A stretch of 64,000 bases of DNA from Streptomyces venezuelae (GCF_008642275.1 NZ_CP029189.1:7236001-7300000); one strand, 5' to 3'; counted from the first letter of the stretch, positions 16,215 through 26,569 are shown. Notes: generated by a model not told the origin, from the letters alone. Numbers and translations are program-made.

Positions 16215-19200
16215 TCAGTACACGTCGCGGCCGTACCGTTTGGCGGCGGAGAGCTGCTTCAGGTACGCGGCGGCCTCGTCCGCGTCGAGACCGCCGTGCG
16301 TCATGGCCGTCTCGCGCAGCGCCCGGTCCACGTCCCTGGCCATCCGGCTCGCGTCACCGCACACGTAGAAGTGGGCACCGTCCTGGAGCCAGGACCACAG
16401 TTGGGCGCCGTGCTCGCGCATCCGGTCCTGGACGTAGACCTTGGTCCGCTGATCGCGGGAGAAGGCCAGGTCGAGCCGGGTGAGCGTGCCGTGCCGGTGG
16501 AGTTCCGCCAGCTCCTCACCGTAGTAGAAGTCCGTGGCGCGGCGCTGTTCGCCGAAGAACAGCCAGTTCCTGCCCCGGTGGCCGAGCGCCCGGCGGTGTT
16601 CGAGGAAGGCCATGAACGGTGCGACGCCGGTCCCCGGACCGACCATGACCGCCGGGGTGTCCGGGTCCGCGGGCGGCCGGAAGTGCGCCGCGCTCTGTAC
16701 GAACAGCGGTACCGGCGTGCCCGGTTCGGCGTCCGCGAGGAAGCCGGAGGCGACGCCCTTGCGGTGGTGGCCGCCCGGTCCCTCGTAGCGCAGGACCGAG
16801 ACGGTCAGGCTGACCTCGCGGGGGTCGGTGAGCGGGCTGGAGGAGATCGAGTAGAGGCGCGGCTTGAGGCGCCCCAGGCGGTCGGTCCATTCCTGGGGAC
16901 TCAGCCGGACCGGGAACTCGGCCAGGACGTCCACGGGCTGGCGGCCCCAGGTCCACCGGGCGAGGCCGTCCTTGTTGTCGGGCCGGGTGAGCCGCTTCAG
17001 CGTGCGGTCGCCGGTGTGCTCGGTGACGAAGCGCAGCAGGTCCGGGGTGAGCCGGGTGATGTCCAGGTGACGGTGGAGCGCCTCGGCGAACGGCATGGGC
17101 TCCCGGCCCGGTACGGCGACCTCGGCGTCCGGGGGGAGTCCGGTGGCGGCCAGCCATTCCGTCACCAGGCCGGGGCAGTTGACCGGCTGGACCCCGAGGG
17201 CGTCGCCCGCCTCGTACGCCGGGCCGTCCTCGCCGAGGTCGAAGGTGAACCGGCGGACCTCCTTGGCGGCTCCGGGCAGGCTGAGCAGCCGGTTGCCGGA
17301 CAGTCGTGCGCCGTAGGGGGAGTTGCGGTCCGCCGTGCGCCGGGGCGGCTTGGCGCTCTCCGCCGCCGGGGCGGCGGCGAGTGCCTCGCGCACCTGCTCC
17401 AGCCACCGGCCCGCGGGCTCCTCGTAGTCGGGCTCGCAGTCCACCCGGGGCAGGAGGCGCCGGCCGCCGAGCTCTTCGAGGCGCTGGTCGAGCCGGCGGC
17501 CGTGGCCGCAGAAGGCGTCGTAGGTGGAGTCGCCGAGGGCGAGCACCGCGTACCGCACGTCCTGGAGGCGGGGCGCGTCGGCGGCGTTGAGGGACTCCCA
17601 GAACGCGGCTCCGTTGTCGGGCGCGTCGCCGTCGCCGAAGGTGCTGGTGACCACCAGCAGATCGGTGCCGGGCGTCAGGGCGGCAGCCGTGTGGTCCGCC
17701 ATGCTGTGCACGCCCGCCGGGGAGCCGCTCGTGGCCAGGGCCGCCGCGACGGTGGCCGCGAGGTCCTCGGCGTTGCCCGTCTGCGAGGCCCACAGGACTG
17801 TGGTTTGCCGGGTTTGTCGGGCCTGCCGGTCCTGCCGGTCCTCGGCCGCAGGAGCGGGAGCCGGAACGGCCGGATGGGCGGGCGCGGCCGGGGAGACGGG
17901 GGCCAGGACGGTCGCCGTACGGGCGTACGTGCCGGCGAGGACACCGTCGACCCAGAGCGCGTGCCCGGCCTCGAACGGGGCGCCGGAGGGAAGCGAGGGA
18001 ACGCCCGGGCCGGGCGGGGCGCAGGAGAGCCCGGCGAGGAAACCGGCGAGGTACTGGCGTTCCCGGTCGGAGAAGGCGGGCGGGGCGTGGTCCTCCAGCC
18101 CGAACACGGAGGCGAGGGCGGCCGTCGTGGCGGCGGCCGCGCCGGGCGGGTTCTGGGCGGTGGCCGGGCCGCGGGATCCGGAGTCCGCCCCGGATCCCGC
18201 CCCGGATCCGGCGCCCGCCCCGGCCGGCAGGGCCGCCACGGGGACCGGGGCCCGCGTCTTGGCCAGGGTCACCGCACACATCTTGAACCCGGGCTGGAAG
18301 GAGAGCGGATCGACGGCGTCGTCGGTGACGGCGTTGACGCTGAGGTACTCGCCGAACAGGTCGTTCCAGTGGAAGGGGGCGAAGCAGTTCCCGGGCTGGA
18401 CCCGGTCGGTGACGACGGCGGGCAGCACGGCCCGCCCGCGCCGGGAGGCCACCTCCACCCCGTCGCCCTCCTCGATGCCGAGTGCGGCCGCGTCCTGCAG
18501 ATGGATCTCCACGAACGGTCCGGGGTTGAGCTTGTTGAGCTTGGCGACCTTGCCCGTCTTGGTCAGGGTGTGCCACTGGTGCTGCAGACGGCCCGTGTTG
18601 AGCACGAACGGATAGTCGTGGTCGGGGAGTTCGCCGTCCGGCAGGTACGGACGGGCGAAGAAGACGGCCCTTCCCGTCGCCGTCGGGAAAGCCAGCCGGG
18701 GCCGACTGCCGTCGGGGCGCACGGCCAGGTCCTGGCTGACCCCGTCGTTGAGGTAGCGGACCGGGTTGCGGTCCGGGCCGCCCGGGGCGGCCGGCCACTG
18801 CACCGGGCCCGAGCGCAGCCGCTCGTACGTGACCCCGCGCAGGTCCCAGCCCGTCTTCGGGTTCCAGGCCTGCCGGAGCTCCTCGAACACCTCCTCGGCA
18901 CAGCTGTACGTGAACGCCTCGGCGAACCCCATCGCGCAGGCGATCCGGGCGATCAGCTGCCAGTCGGGCAGGGCCTCGCCGGGCGGGTCCGCGGCGCCCT
19001 GGACCAGGGTGAGGTTGCGCTCCGAGTTGATCATCACGCCCTCCGCCTCGGCCCACAGCGTCGCGGGCAGGGCGATGTCGGCGTAGGCGTTCGTCTCGGT
19101 CTCCGCGAACACGTCCTGCGTGATGACGAGTTCGGCGGTCTCCAGCGCCTTGATCACCGTGCTGCGGTTGGCGACGGAGGCGACCGGGTTGGTGCAGATG

Positions 19201-20441
19201 ATCCAGCAGGCCTTGATCTCACCGGCGGCCATCTTCTCGAACATCTCGACGGTGCCGCGGCCGACGTCGGTGCGCAGGGTGCCCTTCGGCACGCCCCACA
19301 GCTCCTCGACGTAGCCGCGGTCCTCCTCCACCAGGACCGAGCGCTGGCCGGGCAGCCCGGGGCCCATGTAGCCCATCTCCCGTCCGCCCATCGCGTTGGG
19401 CTGGCCGGTGAGGGAGAAGGGGCCGCTGCCGGGGCGGCAGACGGCGCCGGTGGCGAGGTGCAGGTTGATCAGGGCGTTGGTGTTCCAGGTGCCGTGGACG
19501 GACTGGTTGAGGCCCATGGTCCAGCAGCTCGTCCACTCGCCCGCCTCGCCGATCCAGCGGGCGGCCAGCCGGAGGTCGGCCTCCGGTATGCCGGTGATCC
19601 CGGCGACCCGGCCGGGCGCGTAGTCCTTCAGGAAGGCGGGCATGTCCTGCCAGCCGTCGGTGTGCTCGGCGATGAAGGCGGGATCGGTCCAGCCGCCCTC
19701 CACCAGAAGGTGCAGCAGGCCGTTGAGGAGCGCCAGGTCGGTGCCCGGCCGGATCTGCAGGAACAGGTCGGCCTTGTCGGCGGTGGCGTTGCGCCGTGGA
19801 TCGACCACGATGAGCTTGGCGCCGGACGCCTTGACGCGGTCCATCATCCGCAGGAAGAGGATGGGGTGGCAGTCGGCCATGTTGGCGCCGATGACGAGGA
19901 AGGCGTCCGCCCGCTCGAAGTCCTCGTACGAGCCGGGTGGCCCGTCGGCCCCGAGCGAGAGCTTGTAGCCGGTCCCGGCGCTCGCCATGCACAGCCGCGA
20001 GTTGGATTCGATCTGGTTCGTCCGCAGGAACCCCTTGGCCAGCTTGTTCGCCAGGTACTGCGCCTCCAGGGACATCTGGCCCGAGACGTAGAGCGCCAGC
20101 GCGTCGGGGCCGTGCGCGTCGAGGATCTCCCTCAGGCGCCCGGCCGCCTCGGTGACGGCCGCGTCCACCGGGGCGGGCGTCGGCCCGGCGCCCCGCTCGG
20201 CGCGGACCAGCGCGGTGGTCAGCCGGCCGGGCGCGGCCAGCATGTCGGCGTGCGTGGCGCCCTTGGTGCACAGGCGCCCGGCGTTCGCCGGATGCTGCTT
20301 GTCCCCGGCGACCTTGGCCACCGTACGGCGGCCGTCGCCACCCGTGGCGATGTCCAGGACGACCCCGCATCCCACGCCGCAGTAGGAGCAGACCGTACGC
20401 ACCCGCTGCCCGGTCGTGGCCTCCGCCTCCGCTTCCGCCAC
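16215..20441 (-). CDS. assimilatory nitrate reductase fused to CysJ-like flavoprotein reductase
   Basis: 1,408 residues. The GTG at 20441 has an excellent GAGGAGG site 5 nt upstream; the frame continues to a TTG at 20525 but without such a site. Residues 14-58 carry the [4Fe-4S] ligands CSYCGVGC...C, followed by the bis-MGD molybdoenzyme fold of NasA/NasC ([30 protein letters not shown] and the C-terminal MGD cap [16 protein letters not shown] [12 protein letters not shown]). After a Pro/Ala linker (around residues 740-770, and again near 860) comes a flavodoxin domain ([15 protein letters not shown]), then an FAD/NADPH reductase ([37 protein letters not shown]) ending in RDVY as CysJ does. 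It should pass NADPH electrons through FAD, FMN and FeS to Mo for nitrate to nitrite. Confidence 0.95.
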   Translation of the reverse strand: MAEAEAEATTGQRVRTVCSYCGVGCGVVLDIATGGDGRRTVAKVAGDKQHPANAGRLCTKGATHADMLAAPGRLTTALVRAERGAGPTPAPVDAAVTEAAGRLREILDAHGPDALALYVSGQMSLEAQYLANKLAKGFLRTNQIESNSRLCMASAGTGYKLSLGADGPPGSYEDFERADAFLVIGANMADCHPILFLRMMDRVKASGAKLIVVDPRRNATADKADLFLQIRPGTDLALLNGLLHLLVEGGWTDPAFIAEHTDGWQDMPAFLKDYAPGRVAGITGIPEADLRLAARWIGEAGEWTSCWTMGLNQSVHGTWNTNALINLHLATGAVCRPGSGPFSLTGQPNAMGGREMGYMGPGLPGQRSVLVEEDRGYVEELWGVPKGTLRTDVGRGTVEMFEKMAAGEIKACWIICTNPVASVANRSTVIKALETAELVITQDVFAETETNAYADIALPATLWAEAEGVMINSERNLTLVQGAADPPGEALPDWQLIARIACAMGFAEAFTYSCAEEVFEELRQAWNPKTGWDLRGVTYERLRSGPVQWPAAPGGPDRNPVRYLNDGVSQDLAVRPDGSRPRLAFPTATGRAVFFARPYLPDGELPDHDYPFVLNTGRLQHQWHTLTKTGKVAKLNKLNPGPFVEIHLQDAAALGIEEGDGVEVASRRGRAVLPAVVTDRVQPGNCFAPFHWNDLFGEYLSVNAVTDDAVDPLSFQPGFKMCAVTLAKTRAPVPVAALPAGAGAGSGAGSGADSGSRGPATAQNPPGAAAATTAALASVFGLEDHAPPAFSDRERQYLAGFLAGLSCAPPGPGVPSLPSGAPFEAGHALWVDGVLAGTYARTATVLAPVSPAAPAHPAVPAPAPAAEDRQDRQARQTRQTTVLWASQTGNAEDLAATVAAALATSGSPAGVHSMADHTAAALTPGTDLLVVTSTFGDGDAPDNGAAFWESLNAADAPRLQDVRYAVLALGDSTYDAFCGHGRRLDQRLEELGGRRLLPRVDCEPDYEEPAGRWLEQVREALAAAPAAESAKPPRRTADRNSPYGARLSGNRLLSLPGAAKEVRRFTFDLGEDGPAYEAGDALGVQPVNCPGLVTEWLAATGLPPDAEVAVPGREPMPFAEALHRHLDITRLTPDLLRFVTEHTGDRTLKRLTRPDNKDGLARWTWGRQPVDVLAEFPVRLSPQEWTDRLGRLKPRLYSISSSPLTDPREVSLTVSVLRYEGPGGHHRKGVASGFLADAEPGTPVPLFVQSAAHFRPPADPDTPAVMVGPGTGVAPFMAFLEHRRALGHRGRNWLFFGEQRRATDFYYGEELAELHRHGTLTRLDLAFSRDQRTKVYVQDRMREHGAQLWSWLQDGAHFYVCGDASRMARDVDRALRETAMTHGGLDADEAAAYLKQLSAAKRYGRDVY

Positions 20442-20621
20442 AGCGGACCTCCTCGCGCCCCCGGCCGACACCGCCCCGCTCCGGGCCGCTGCGGCCGTGT
20501 ACAGCTCGGTCCCGTTGCGGTCCAACGTAGGAAGTCCCTGTTGCGGGCAGGTGACGGGCGGTGCCTCCCGGGGGTTACAAGCCGCTTCGCCAAGATCACC
20601 ACGGGCGGTGAGGCGAGGTGG

Positions 20622-21590
20622 TCAGCGGCCGGTCGCGTCGAGGTGCTCGTACAGCGCCAGGTGCCCTTCGGCGGTGGGGTGCAGGCCGTCGGAGAGCAGG
20701 TCGCTCCTTTCCCGCAGTGGTTCCCACAGGTCGAGGTGGTCGACGTGGTGCGCCTCGCACCAGGCCTGGAGGAAGGCGCGCAGGGCCAGTGCGCGCGCCC
20801 GGGTGAAGCACAGGCCCTCGTAGTCCCGGGTGCGGTCCTCGTCGAGCCAGGACGGTCCGGCGACGACGAGCCGGGCGTTGTGGGCGAGGGCGGTGGCTGC
20901 CAGTGCGTCGAGGCTGCCGCCCAGCTGCCCGAAATCGGCGTGCCCGTCGGTGCCGGCTCCGGTGTCGCCGGTGCCGGCCCCGGCGCGGCCGGCCGGCACG
21001 GCGGAGTCGTTGATGCCGGCGGCGACCACGAGGGTGTCGGGCCGGCGGGCCGCCAGCAGCATCGGCGTCTGCGCGCTGACCTCGGCGAGGGTGCTGCCGG
21101 GGATCGCCAGGTTGAAGAGCCGGCGCCGGGCCTCGTCCCCGGAGATGTGGGCGGCCGCCAGGTGGCCCGCCCAGCCGCCCCGCGGGTCGCAGCGTCCGTA
21201 GGCGATGCTGTCGCCCACGACGACGATGCGCTCAGCGGGGCGCAGCGGCTTCGCGTCCAGGTAGGCCCAGGTGCTCTCGCCGGAGGAGAGGACCACCCGA
21301 CGGCGGGTGTAGTCGTCGACCTCGTAGGCGTCGGCCGCGGCGAGTTCCTCGTCGGTGAGGTGCAGCACGGCTCCTTCGACAAAGGCGCCGAGCCTGCGCT
21401 CCAGGATCAGGTGCACGTCGAGCCCGCTGGCGGCGATCACGGCCGGATCGGTGATCTTCAGGGGCCGGGTGGTGTAACCGGCCAGCGACGCCGGGGAGGT
21501 GGGCACGGCTCCGCCGAAGAGCGCGGTCTGGACCCGCTCGTCCATCAGCGTGCCGAAGGAGAAGAGGGCGTGCGTGCGGGATTCGGTCAC
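20622..21590 (-). CDS. GGCT/AIG2-like domain fused to SGNH (GDSL) hydrolase
   Basis: 322 residues; GTG start at 21590. Residues 1-115 match the gamma-glutamylcyclotransferase-like/AIG2 fold (HALFSFGTLMDERVQTALFG, then ADAYEVDDYTRRRVVLSSG; the acidic residue of AYE.DY is the usual catalytic Glu). Residues 118-322 are an SGNH hydrolase: block I VVGDSIAY (Ser), NLAIPGSTL (Gly), AGINDS (Asn) and DGLHPTAEGH (Asp/His). The first domain may cyclise or release a gamma-glutamyl-type amine, and the second is an esterase. The natural substrate is unknown, and a fusion of the two suggests sequential action. All key residues are present. Confidence 0.88.
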   Translation of the reverse strand: MTESRTHALFSFGTLMDERVQTALFGGAVPTSPASLAGYTTRPLKITDPAVIAASGLDVHLILERRLGAFVEGAVLHLTDEELAAADAYEVDDYTRRRVVLSSGESTWAYLDAKPLRPAERIVVVGDSIAYGRCDPRGGWAGHLAAAHISGDEARRRLFNLAIPGSTLAEVSAQTPMLLAARRPDTLVVAAGINDSAVPAGRAGAGTGDTGAGTDGHADFGQLGGSLDALAATALAHNARLVVAGPSWLDEDRTRDYEGLCFTRARALALRAFLQAWCEAHHVDHLDLWEPLRERSDLLSDGLHPTAEGHLALYEHLDATGR

Positions 21591-21764
21591 GGTGAGCCGC
21601 AGGGCCTTTCTTCACGAAGGGGTGGGTTTCACCCTAACGGCCGACGGACGGAGCCGGACTCCCCGGCGGCCGGGCCCGGCCGATGCCCGGGCCGGTGACC
21701 GCCTCCCGGGCCGGTGACCGCCGGGCCGTTGACCAACCCCTCCCGCCGTAAGGGCAGTTGCGGG

Positions 21765-22397
21765 TCACAGGACCCACGCGTCGCAGTACTCGACGTGGAT
21801 CGAGCGCCCGTTGCCGAGGACACCGGCCGTGGAGTGGATGGTGGTGCAGAAGTGGGAGTGGAGCGGGCCTTCGCGGGCGACGTCGACGAAGTGCCGGGCG
21901 GTGTCCCGGAACACCCTCGCGCTGCCCGTCATGAACAGGGTGTCGGCGAGGACGTGCTGGTGGAACAGGTCCCGGTTCTCCCGGTGGTGCCGTGACTCCA
22001 GGTGCACCACGGGGTCGTCGGAGAGGTCGGGCGCGGGCAGCCGCACCGTCTGACGGCGGCCCGGGTCGAGCCGCGCGCGCACGTCCTTCCAGCGGGACGG
22101 GGCGAACTGCAGCGAGTGATGCAGCAGTACGAGGTCCAGCTGCCGGGTGCCGGCTTCGGTGGGCTCGTTCGCGGGGGTGGGGTTCCCCCGCAGCGGCAGA
22201 TGGACCAGTGACCGGGGGGAGGAGGCGGCCATCGTCCACAGACCGGCGAGGACCTTCGCGGCCGGCTGGTCGAGGTAGGCGTCCAGGCGGCTGTCGTGGT
22301 CGACGAGCACACCGCGGACCGGTCGCCGGGCGGGCCGGATGACCTTGAACTCCTCCCGGCCGAGGCGGGCCCGGTGGATGGTGACCGGCAGCTTCAC
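21765..22397 (-). CDS. conserved hypothetical protein
   Basis: 210 residues. The GTG start at 22397 overlaps the stop of the upstream S24/S26-like gene by 4 bases, so the two are coupled. The sequence is well formed with many His (LVLLHHSLQF, HLESRHHRENRDLFHQHVLAD, HSHFCTTIHS), and I do not recognise a family. The His-rich C-terminal half could bind metal. No signal peptide or membrane segment is present, so it is likely cytoplasmic. Coupling to a peptidase-like protein hints at a shared pathway, but no function is proposed. Confidence 0.75.
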   Translation of the reverse strand: MKLPVTIHRARLGREEFKVIRPARRPVRGVLVDHDSRLDAYLDQPAAKVLAGLWTMAASSPRSLVHLPLRGNPTPANEPTEAGTRQLDLVLLHHSLQFAPSRWKDVRARLDPGRRQTVRLPAPDLSDDPVVHLESRHHRENRDLFHQHVLADTLFMTGSARVFRDTARHFVDVAREGPLHSHFCTTIHSTAGVLGNGRSIHVEYCDAWVL

Positions 22398-22744
22398 GCG
22401 TCACGCCTCGTCTTGCCCGCGGCGCCGGCCCGGGGGACGCCGTCCACGGCCAGGCAGATGCCGAAGACCCGGTCGTGGCCGGTCCATCCGTTCACCCGGC
22501 CGCGGTTGTTGCTGATCTGCACCCGCTTCCTCGCGGGGTCCACGGCCGACACCAGGTGCAGGTACACCGTCCCGGCGACGCGGGCCAGCACGATGTCCCC
22601 GACCGCCAGCTTCGACGGGTCCGCCGGGGCGACCGTCACCTGCTGGCGACTGCGTACCAGCGGGACCATGGAGGAACCGGTCGGCCGGAACTCCACGGTC
22701 GCTCCGCCGGCGACCCTGCCTGCCACTGCGTCCATCGCACCCAT
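22394..22744 (-). CDS. S24/S26-type peptidase-like protein lacking an obvious catalytic Lys
   Basis: 116 residues. The motif FRPTGSSMVPLVRSRQQVTV matches the box around the catalytic Ser of LexA/signal-peptidase-like S24/S26 proteins, and KLAVGDIVLARVAGTVYLHLVSAVD matches the following strands (where signal peptidases read HRV). I do not see the general-base Lys at its usual place, so it may be a non-peptidase beta-fold of that clan. Starts are possible at 22744 and 22735; neither has a clear ribosome binding site. No transmembrane segment is present. It is the first gene of a coupled pair. Confidence 0.7.
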   Translation of the reverse strand: MGAMDAVAGRVAGGATVEFRPTGSSMVPLVRSRQQVTVAPADPSKLAVGDIVLARVAGTVYLHLVSAVDPARKRVQISNNRGRVNGWTGHDRVFGICLAVDGVPRAGAAGKTRRDA

Positions 22745-22888
22745 GTGACGATGCTGGCAGAGCCGGGCGCATGGCCCCAACGATTTAACTCCCCGCCCGG
22801 GTGAGGGCGCCTCCCGGTGTGTCTGCGGCGGTCCGTTCCCGGCGGGCGGTATGGATGGTGGATCGGGGACGAGAGCGGGGAGCTGCGC

Positions 22889-23395
22889 GTGGCGGCGATG
22901 GTCGGACTGTTCTGGGTCACTCCGGACGCGGTGTACGTCGGGTCTCCGCCGAACGCCATCGGGATCGGTGTCCGGCTGACCGCCGAGGGGCTGGAGGCCA
23001 CGGACCCCGCCAGCCCCCGGACGTGGACCTGGGCGGAGCTGCGTTCCGCCGTGGTCGAGGACGTGCCCCGGCACGATCCGGTGGGCCGCGCGACGAAGGC
23101 CCTCGGCGCGATGATCTCGGCCGCGATCGGAAGCGACTACCTCGGCGAGGGCCCGCCGGAGATGAAGCTGCGGCTGGAGACGGAGGAGGGCACGCACGAG
23201 GTGACCGTCCACTCGGCTGCCGCCGGAGGCTACTCCGCCGGTGAGACGCGGCTCTCCCAGGAGCTGCTCGACCGCTTCGTGGCGGGAACCGCGCACCCGC
23301 GGGCCGTCGAGGAGTGGGGCCGCGAGCACGCAGTGGAGGGCACCCCCGACCCGCGTGCGCGGGAAGTCCTGCTGCACGCCTGGGCACGGCAGTAG
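22889..23395 (+). CDS. conserved hypothetical protein
   Basis: 168 residues. The GTG at 22889 follows GGGGAG with 6-nt spacing, preferred over an upstream Met at 22817. The N-terminus reads as beta strands (MVGLFWVTPDAVYVG, GIGVRLTAEGLEATD, TWTWAELRSAVVED) like the PH-domain-like bacterial families, with a helical C-terminal part. There is no signal or membrane anchor. No family was recognised. It lies divergent from the S24/S26-like gene and convergent with the PBP gene. Confidence 0.65.
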   Translation: MAAMVGLFWVTPDAVYVGSPPNAIGIGVRLTAEGLEATDPASPRTWTWAELRSAVVEDVPRHDPVGRATKALGAMISAAIGSDYLGEGPPEMKLRLETEEGTHEVTVHSAAAGGYSAGETRLSQELLDRFVAGTAHPRAVEEWGREHAVEGTPDPRAREVLLHAWARQ

Positions 23396-23418
23396 CAGGT
23401 GCCCCGGTATCCCGGCGT

Positions 23419-25059
23419 CTAGGACGACTCCTGGAGGTAGGCGGCGATCATCGCGAGGTCGTTGGCGATGGCCAGCACCTCGGTGGGGTCGGCGCTCGGC
23501 GTGGAGGCGCCGTTGACGCCCGCGTAGAAGGTGTCGAAGCGGCCACCGCCCTTATCGAGGTAGCCCGCGATGGTGATGGCCCCTACGGCCAGCCGGTCGT
23601 TGAGCGCGTCACCGCCGACGGCCGCCCCGGTCTTGGCGAAGACCTTCCCCCGGGCCGGACAGCTGCGGCAGTTCTCGGCCAGCAGGCCGTCGACCCCGAG
23701 GATGGGCAGGGCCTCCCGGAACAGCCGCGCGTCCGGCGTCCGTTGCCAGTAGGCCAGCATCTGCACCAGCACCTGCGGTGTGGCCCGGTCGGCGGGGTTG
23801 CCGCCCCGGCCGTCCATGAGCTGCGCCTGCTCGCGGTCGACGCCGGCCTCGTCGAGGAAGCCGGCGAGCACCGGGAAGCCCGCGGGGCACTGGTTGCTCT
23901 TCGCCGTGACGGCGAGGAGGCAGATGCCGAGGTTGGCGCCCAGGTTGTGGCTGACCTTGAGGATCAGCTTGGCGTACTGCGCGTAGGGCGGTGAGGTGTA
24001 CGCGGCCACCCGCGGGCGGCCGTCGTAGTCGCGCGGCAGCCGCTCCACCGGATTGGCGCCCGACGGGTCGGCGGTGACGTGCACCCCGGCGCGTTCGAGC
24101 GCCTCGATCAGCGCGACGCGTCCGAAGGCGGCGGGGTCGCCGATCGGGGAGGTGCGCAGCAGCGGTTCGGAGTCCGCCGCGATCGTTCCGGTCAGGCGGA
24201 TCCGGGTGCCCCCGTCGGTGGCCGTCACCGTGATCGCGGTCGGCTTCCCGGCCGCCACCGTCTTCACCGCAGAGGTGACCTCGTAGGGCGCGACCTTGGG
24301 CCGCCAGTCCAGCCGGGCGTCCGCCCCGGGCCGGTCACCGGGCGTGGTCAGGAGGTCGATCAGGTTGTCGTTGACGATCAGGGGCGTCGGCGTGGGGACG
24401 AGCTCCGGGTCGGGGAGGAAGAGCCGGCTGTCCACGATGACGTTTCCCTCGACACGGGTGATGCCGGAGTCGCGCACCTGCCGGGCGAGCTGGTCGATCC
24501 CCGCGAGCGGGTTCTCCGGGGTGAGGGTCGCCCCGGGGAAGTCGTTTGCGTAGGTGTGGTCGAGGTCGGTGTACGCGACCGTGCCGTCGGGGCGGGTACG
24601 GCCGCCCATCGTCAGGTCGCCCTGGGCGACGAGGTCGAGGTCGCCGGTCAGGGTCGCGCCGTCGCGCTCGCCGACGGCGTAGAGCGGGGTCACGAAGCGG
24701 TGGTCGGCGCCGAGGGTGTGCCACGGGCCCGAGACGCTGATCAGTTTGGCGGTCGATCCGGGGATGAAGAACTGCCCGGGAAAGAGGCTGTGCACCACGC
24801 GGCCGCTGTCCGGCTCGGTCTGCAGGAGACCCCACTGGGCGTTGCGGTAGTCCGGCTTGCGCATGATCTCCGTGATGCGCGGGTCGAGGCCGGCGAGCCC
24901 CGTGTCCCCGGCCGCGGACGGCGTGGCCGCCGACGGGGTCGGGGTCGGGGTGGGGTCCGCCCCGGTCGCGGTCCCCGAGGCGAGGGCCACGAACAGCAGG
25001 GCGGCGCAGGCCGCGGCCGTACCACGGCGCAGCGGTGCGGGGTGGATCGGTCTGCTCAC
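23419..25059 (-). CDS. dacB: D-alanyl-D-alanine carboxypeptidase/endopeptidase, PBP4 class (peptidase S13)
   Basis: 546 residues. GTG start with GGAG 7 nt upstream. A signal peptide (RGTAAACAALLFVALASGTATG) is followed by a Thr/Pro-rich stretch. The active-site set is complete: SxxK in PGSTAKLIS, SxN in VSHNLGANL and KTG in FAKTGAAVGG. Between the first two lies the large insert typical of class C PBP4 proteins. It acts outside the membrane, trimming or cross-link-cleaving peptidoglycan peptides. The length fits the Streptomyces family. Confidence 0.93.
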   Translation of the reverse strand: MSRPIHPAPLRRGTAAACAALLFVALASGTATGADPTPTPTPSAATPSAAGDTGLAGLDPRITEIMRKPDYRNAQWGLLQTEPDSGRVVHSLFPGQFFIPGSTAKLISVSGPWHTLGADHRFVTPLYAVGERDGATLTGDLDLVAQGDLTMGGRTRPDGTVAYTDLDHTYANDFPGATLTPENPLAGIDQLARQVRDSGITRVEGNVIVDSRLFLPDPELVPTPTPLIVNDNLIDLLTTPGDRPGADARLDWRPKVAPYEVTSAVKTVAAGKPTAITVTATDGGTRIRLTGTIAADSEPLLRTSPIGDPAAFGRVALIEALERAGVHVTADPSGANPVERLPRDYDGRPRVAAYTSPPYAQYAKLILKVSHNLGANLGICLLAVTAKSNQCPAGFPVLAGFLDEAGVDREQAQLMDGRGGNPADRATPQVLVQMLAYWQRTPDARLFREALPILGVDGLLAENCRSCPARGKVFAKTGAAVGGDALNDRLAVGAITIAGYLDKGGGRFDTFYAGVNGASTPSADPTEVLAIANDLAMIAAYLQESS

Positions 25060-25144
25060 AGCGCGCTCCGTTCGTCGCGGCTGTCTCCTCCCGAGGCCAG
25101 GACCAGCGTGGCACGCGGGCGCCGGGCGGGCGCGCCGGGCGGGT

Positions 25145-26569
25145 TCACTCCTCGGTCGGCAGCCAGCAGCCGTGCAGGCCGAGCGGGACGCGTACGGGGA
25201 TCCGGGCGCGGGCCACCGGGCCGGAGGCGGGATCGGCGGCGGGGACGACCAGGAACCAGCTCGACCCGTCGGTGCGGTCCGTCGCGAAGGTCAGCCAGTG
25301 GCCCCCCTCCCCGGAGCCCGGATCGGGCGCGAAGACCGGCTCGCCGACCGAGAGGTTCCCGGCCTCCCAGACGCACGAGGTGCCGGTCTCGCAGTCGTAC
25401 CAGCGCACGGCGTCGTACTCGCCCGGCAGCAGGTCGGTGCGACCGGTCTCGGTGGCCAGCGCGGTGTACCGGTGGCGCCGGCCGATGCGCCGGTCGTCGA
25501 CCCGGGGGAACTCCACCCGGGAGTCGTCCAGCGCGGTACGGGCCATGCGGCCGGCGGCCGGATCGACGCGCGCCCGGAACAGGCCGCCGCTGATCGGCGC
25601 GGTGTCCTCCTCCGGGCCGCCGACGGTGAGCCTGCTCCACTGCACGTAGTCGAGGACCACCGGGGCGTCCTCGCCCGGGCCGTCGTCGTAGGCGTTCACG
25701 GTGTGCCACACCCAGAAGGCCTCGTCGGCCGCCCAGCGCACCGGTCCGCCGTCGCGCGGGATCAGCGCCACCCGGGTGCCGCGCTCGGGGCGCCAGGCCA
25801 GGACGGAACCCCCGCTCATGGCCGCGGCCAGGTCGAAGAAGGCCGGGGCGAGCACGAGGACGGCGTAGCGGCCGGTCAGGGCCATGTCGTGGATCATCAT
25901 CGGCTCCTCCACCCCGTCGACCGAGGTGGGCCCGCGGCTGACCGTGCCGTGGCGGTCGATGACGGACCAGGTCAGGTAGGGCGGCTCCACGCCGTAGCAG
26001 AAGACGACCATCTCGCCCGTGACCGGGTCGATCTTGGGGTGGGCGGTGATGCCCGCGGGGAGCGCCCCGCCGAAGTCCTCACGGCCGAGCGTCGCCAGCC
26101 TGGAGTCGACCCGGAAGGGGCAGGCCGATTCGGCGAGTGCCAGGAGACGGCCGGCGTGCCGGACCACATTGATGTCGGGCATGTCCCGGAAGGTGCCGGC
26201 GAGCTCCGGCCCCACCTGGTCGGCGTCCGGCATGATCATCGATTCGATGCCGCCCCACAGGGCTCGTCCGGCCCGCTCCTCGGCCAGCAGCGCGGGGGTG
26301 CGTACGAAGCGGTTGCGGTAGCGGGCCCGCCCCTCCTGGATCCAGACGCCGTGCAGCATGCCGTCGCCGTCGATCGGGTACAGGTACGAGCCGATCGGCG
26401 TGAACCGCGGATTGGGGCCGTTGCGTACGTACAGGCCGTCCAGGGTGTCCGGCAGCTCACCGGTGACCTCCAGGTCCGCGACATCGACCTCCTCGGACAC
26501 GGGTGCGAAGGACCCCAGCAGGTGGGGGACGCGGGTGGGGTCGAAGCGGGGTGGCACGTACGTGTTCAC
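25145..26569 (-). CDS. carotenoid cleavage oxygenase family protein
   Basis: 474 residues. The GTG at 26569 has GGGAGG 5 nt upstream, so I rejected a start at 26614. It is a seven-bladed propeller enzyme of the carotenoid/apocarotenoid/stilbene oxygenase family. All four Fe(II)-ligating His are visible: H177 (ITAHPKID), H227 (MMIHDMALT), H289 (VWHTVNAYDDG) and H466 near the C-terminus (GLHGCWL). The N-terminal GLYVRNGPNPRF and DGDGMLHGV are family signatures. It cleaves a conjugated C=C bond with O2; the substrate could be a carotenoid, apocarotenoid or lignostilbene. No carotenoid synthesis genes lie nearby. Confidence 0.93.
   Translation of the reverse strand: MNTYVPPRFDPTRVPHLLGSFAPVSEEVDVADLEVTGELPDTLDGLYVRNGPNPRFTPIGSYLYPIDGDGMLHGVWIQEGRARYRNRFVRTPALLAEERAGRALWGGIESMIMPDADQVGPELAGTFRDMPDINVVRHAGRLLALAESACPFRVDSRLATLGREDFGGALPAGITAHPKIDPVTGEMVVFCYGVEPPYLTWSVIDRHGTVSRGPTSVDGVEEPMMIHDMALTGRYAVLVLAPAFFDLAAAMSGGSVLAWRPERGTRVALIPRDGGPVRWAADEAFWVWHTVNAYDDGPGEDAPVVLDYVQWSRLTVGGPEEDTAPISGGLFRARVDPAAGRMARTALDDSRVEFPRVDDRRIGRRHRYTALATETGRTDLLPGEYDAVRWYDCETGTSCVWEAGNLSVGEPVFAPDPGSGEGGHWLTFATDRTDGSSWFLVVPAADPASGPVARARIPVRVPLGLHGCWLPTEE

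Noticed and set aside
20442..20621. GlnR box upstream of nitrate reductase
   Set aside because: I looked for GTnAC-n6-GnAAC on both strands. GTTAC at about 20575 has no matching second half, so I do not claim one.
16125..21698. An 1,857-codon plus-strand open frame
   Set aside because: It runs antisense to the nitrate reductase and SGNH genes, and its composition (Gly/Arg/Glu/Val-rich) is the third-position shadow typical of GC-rich coding DNA. The minus-strand proteins carry full family motifs.
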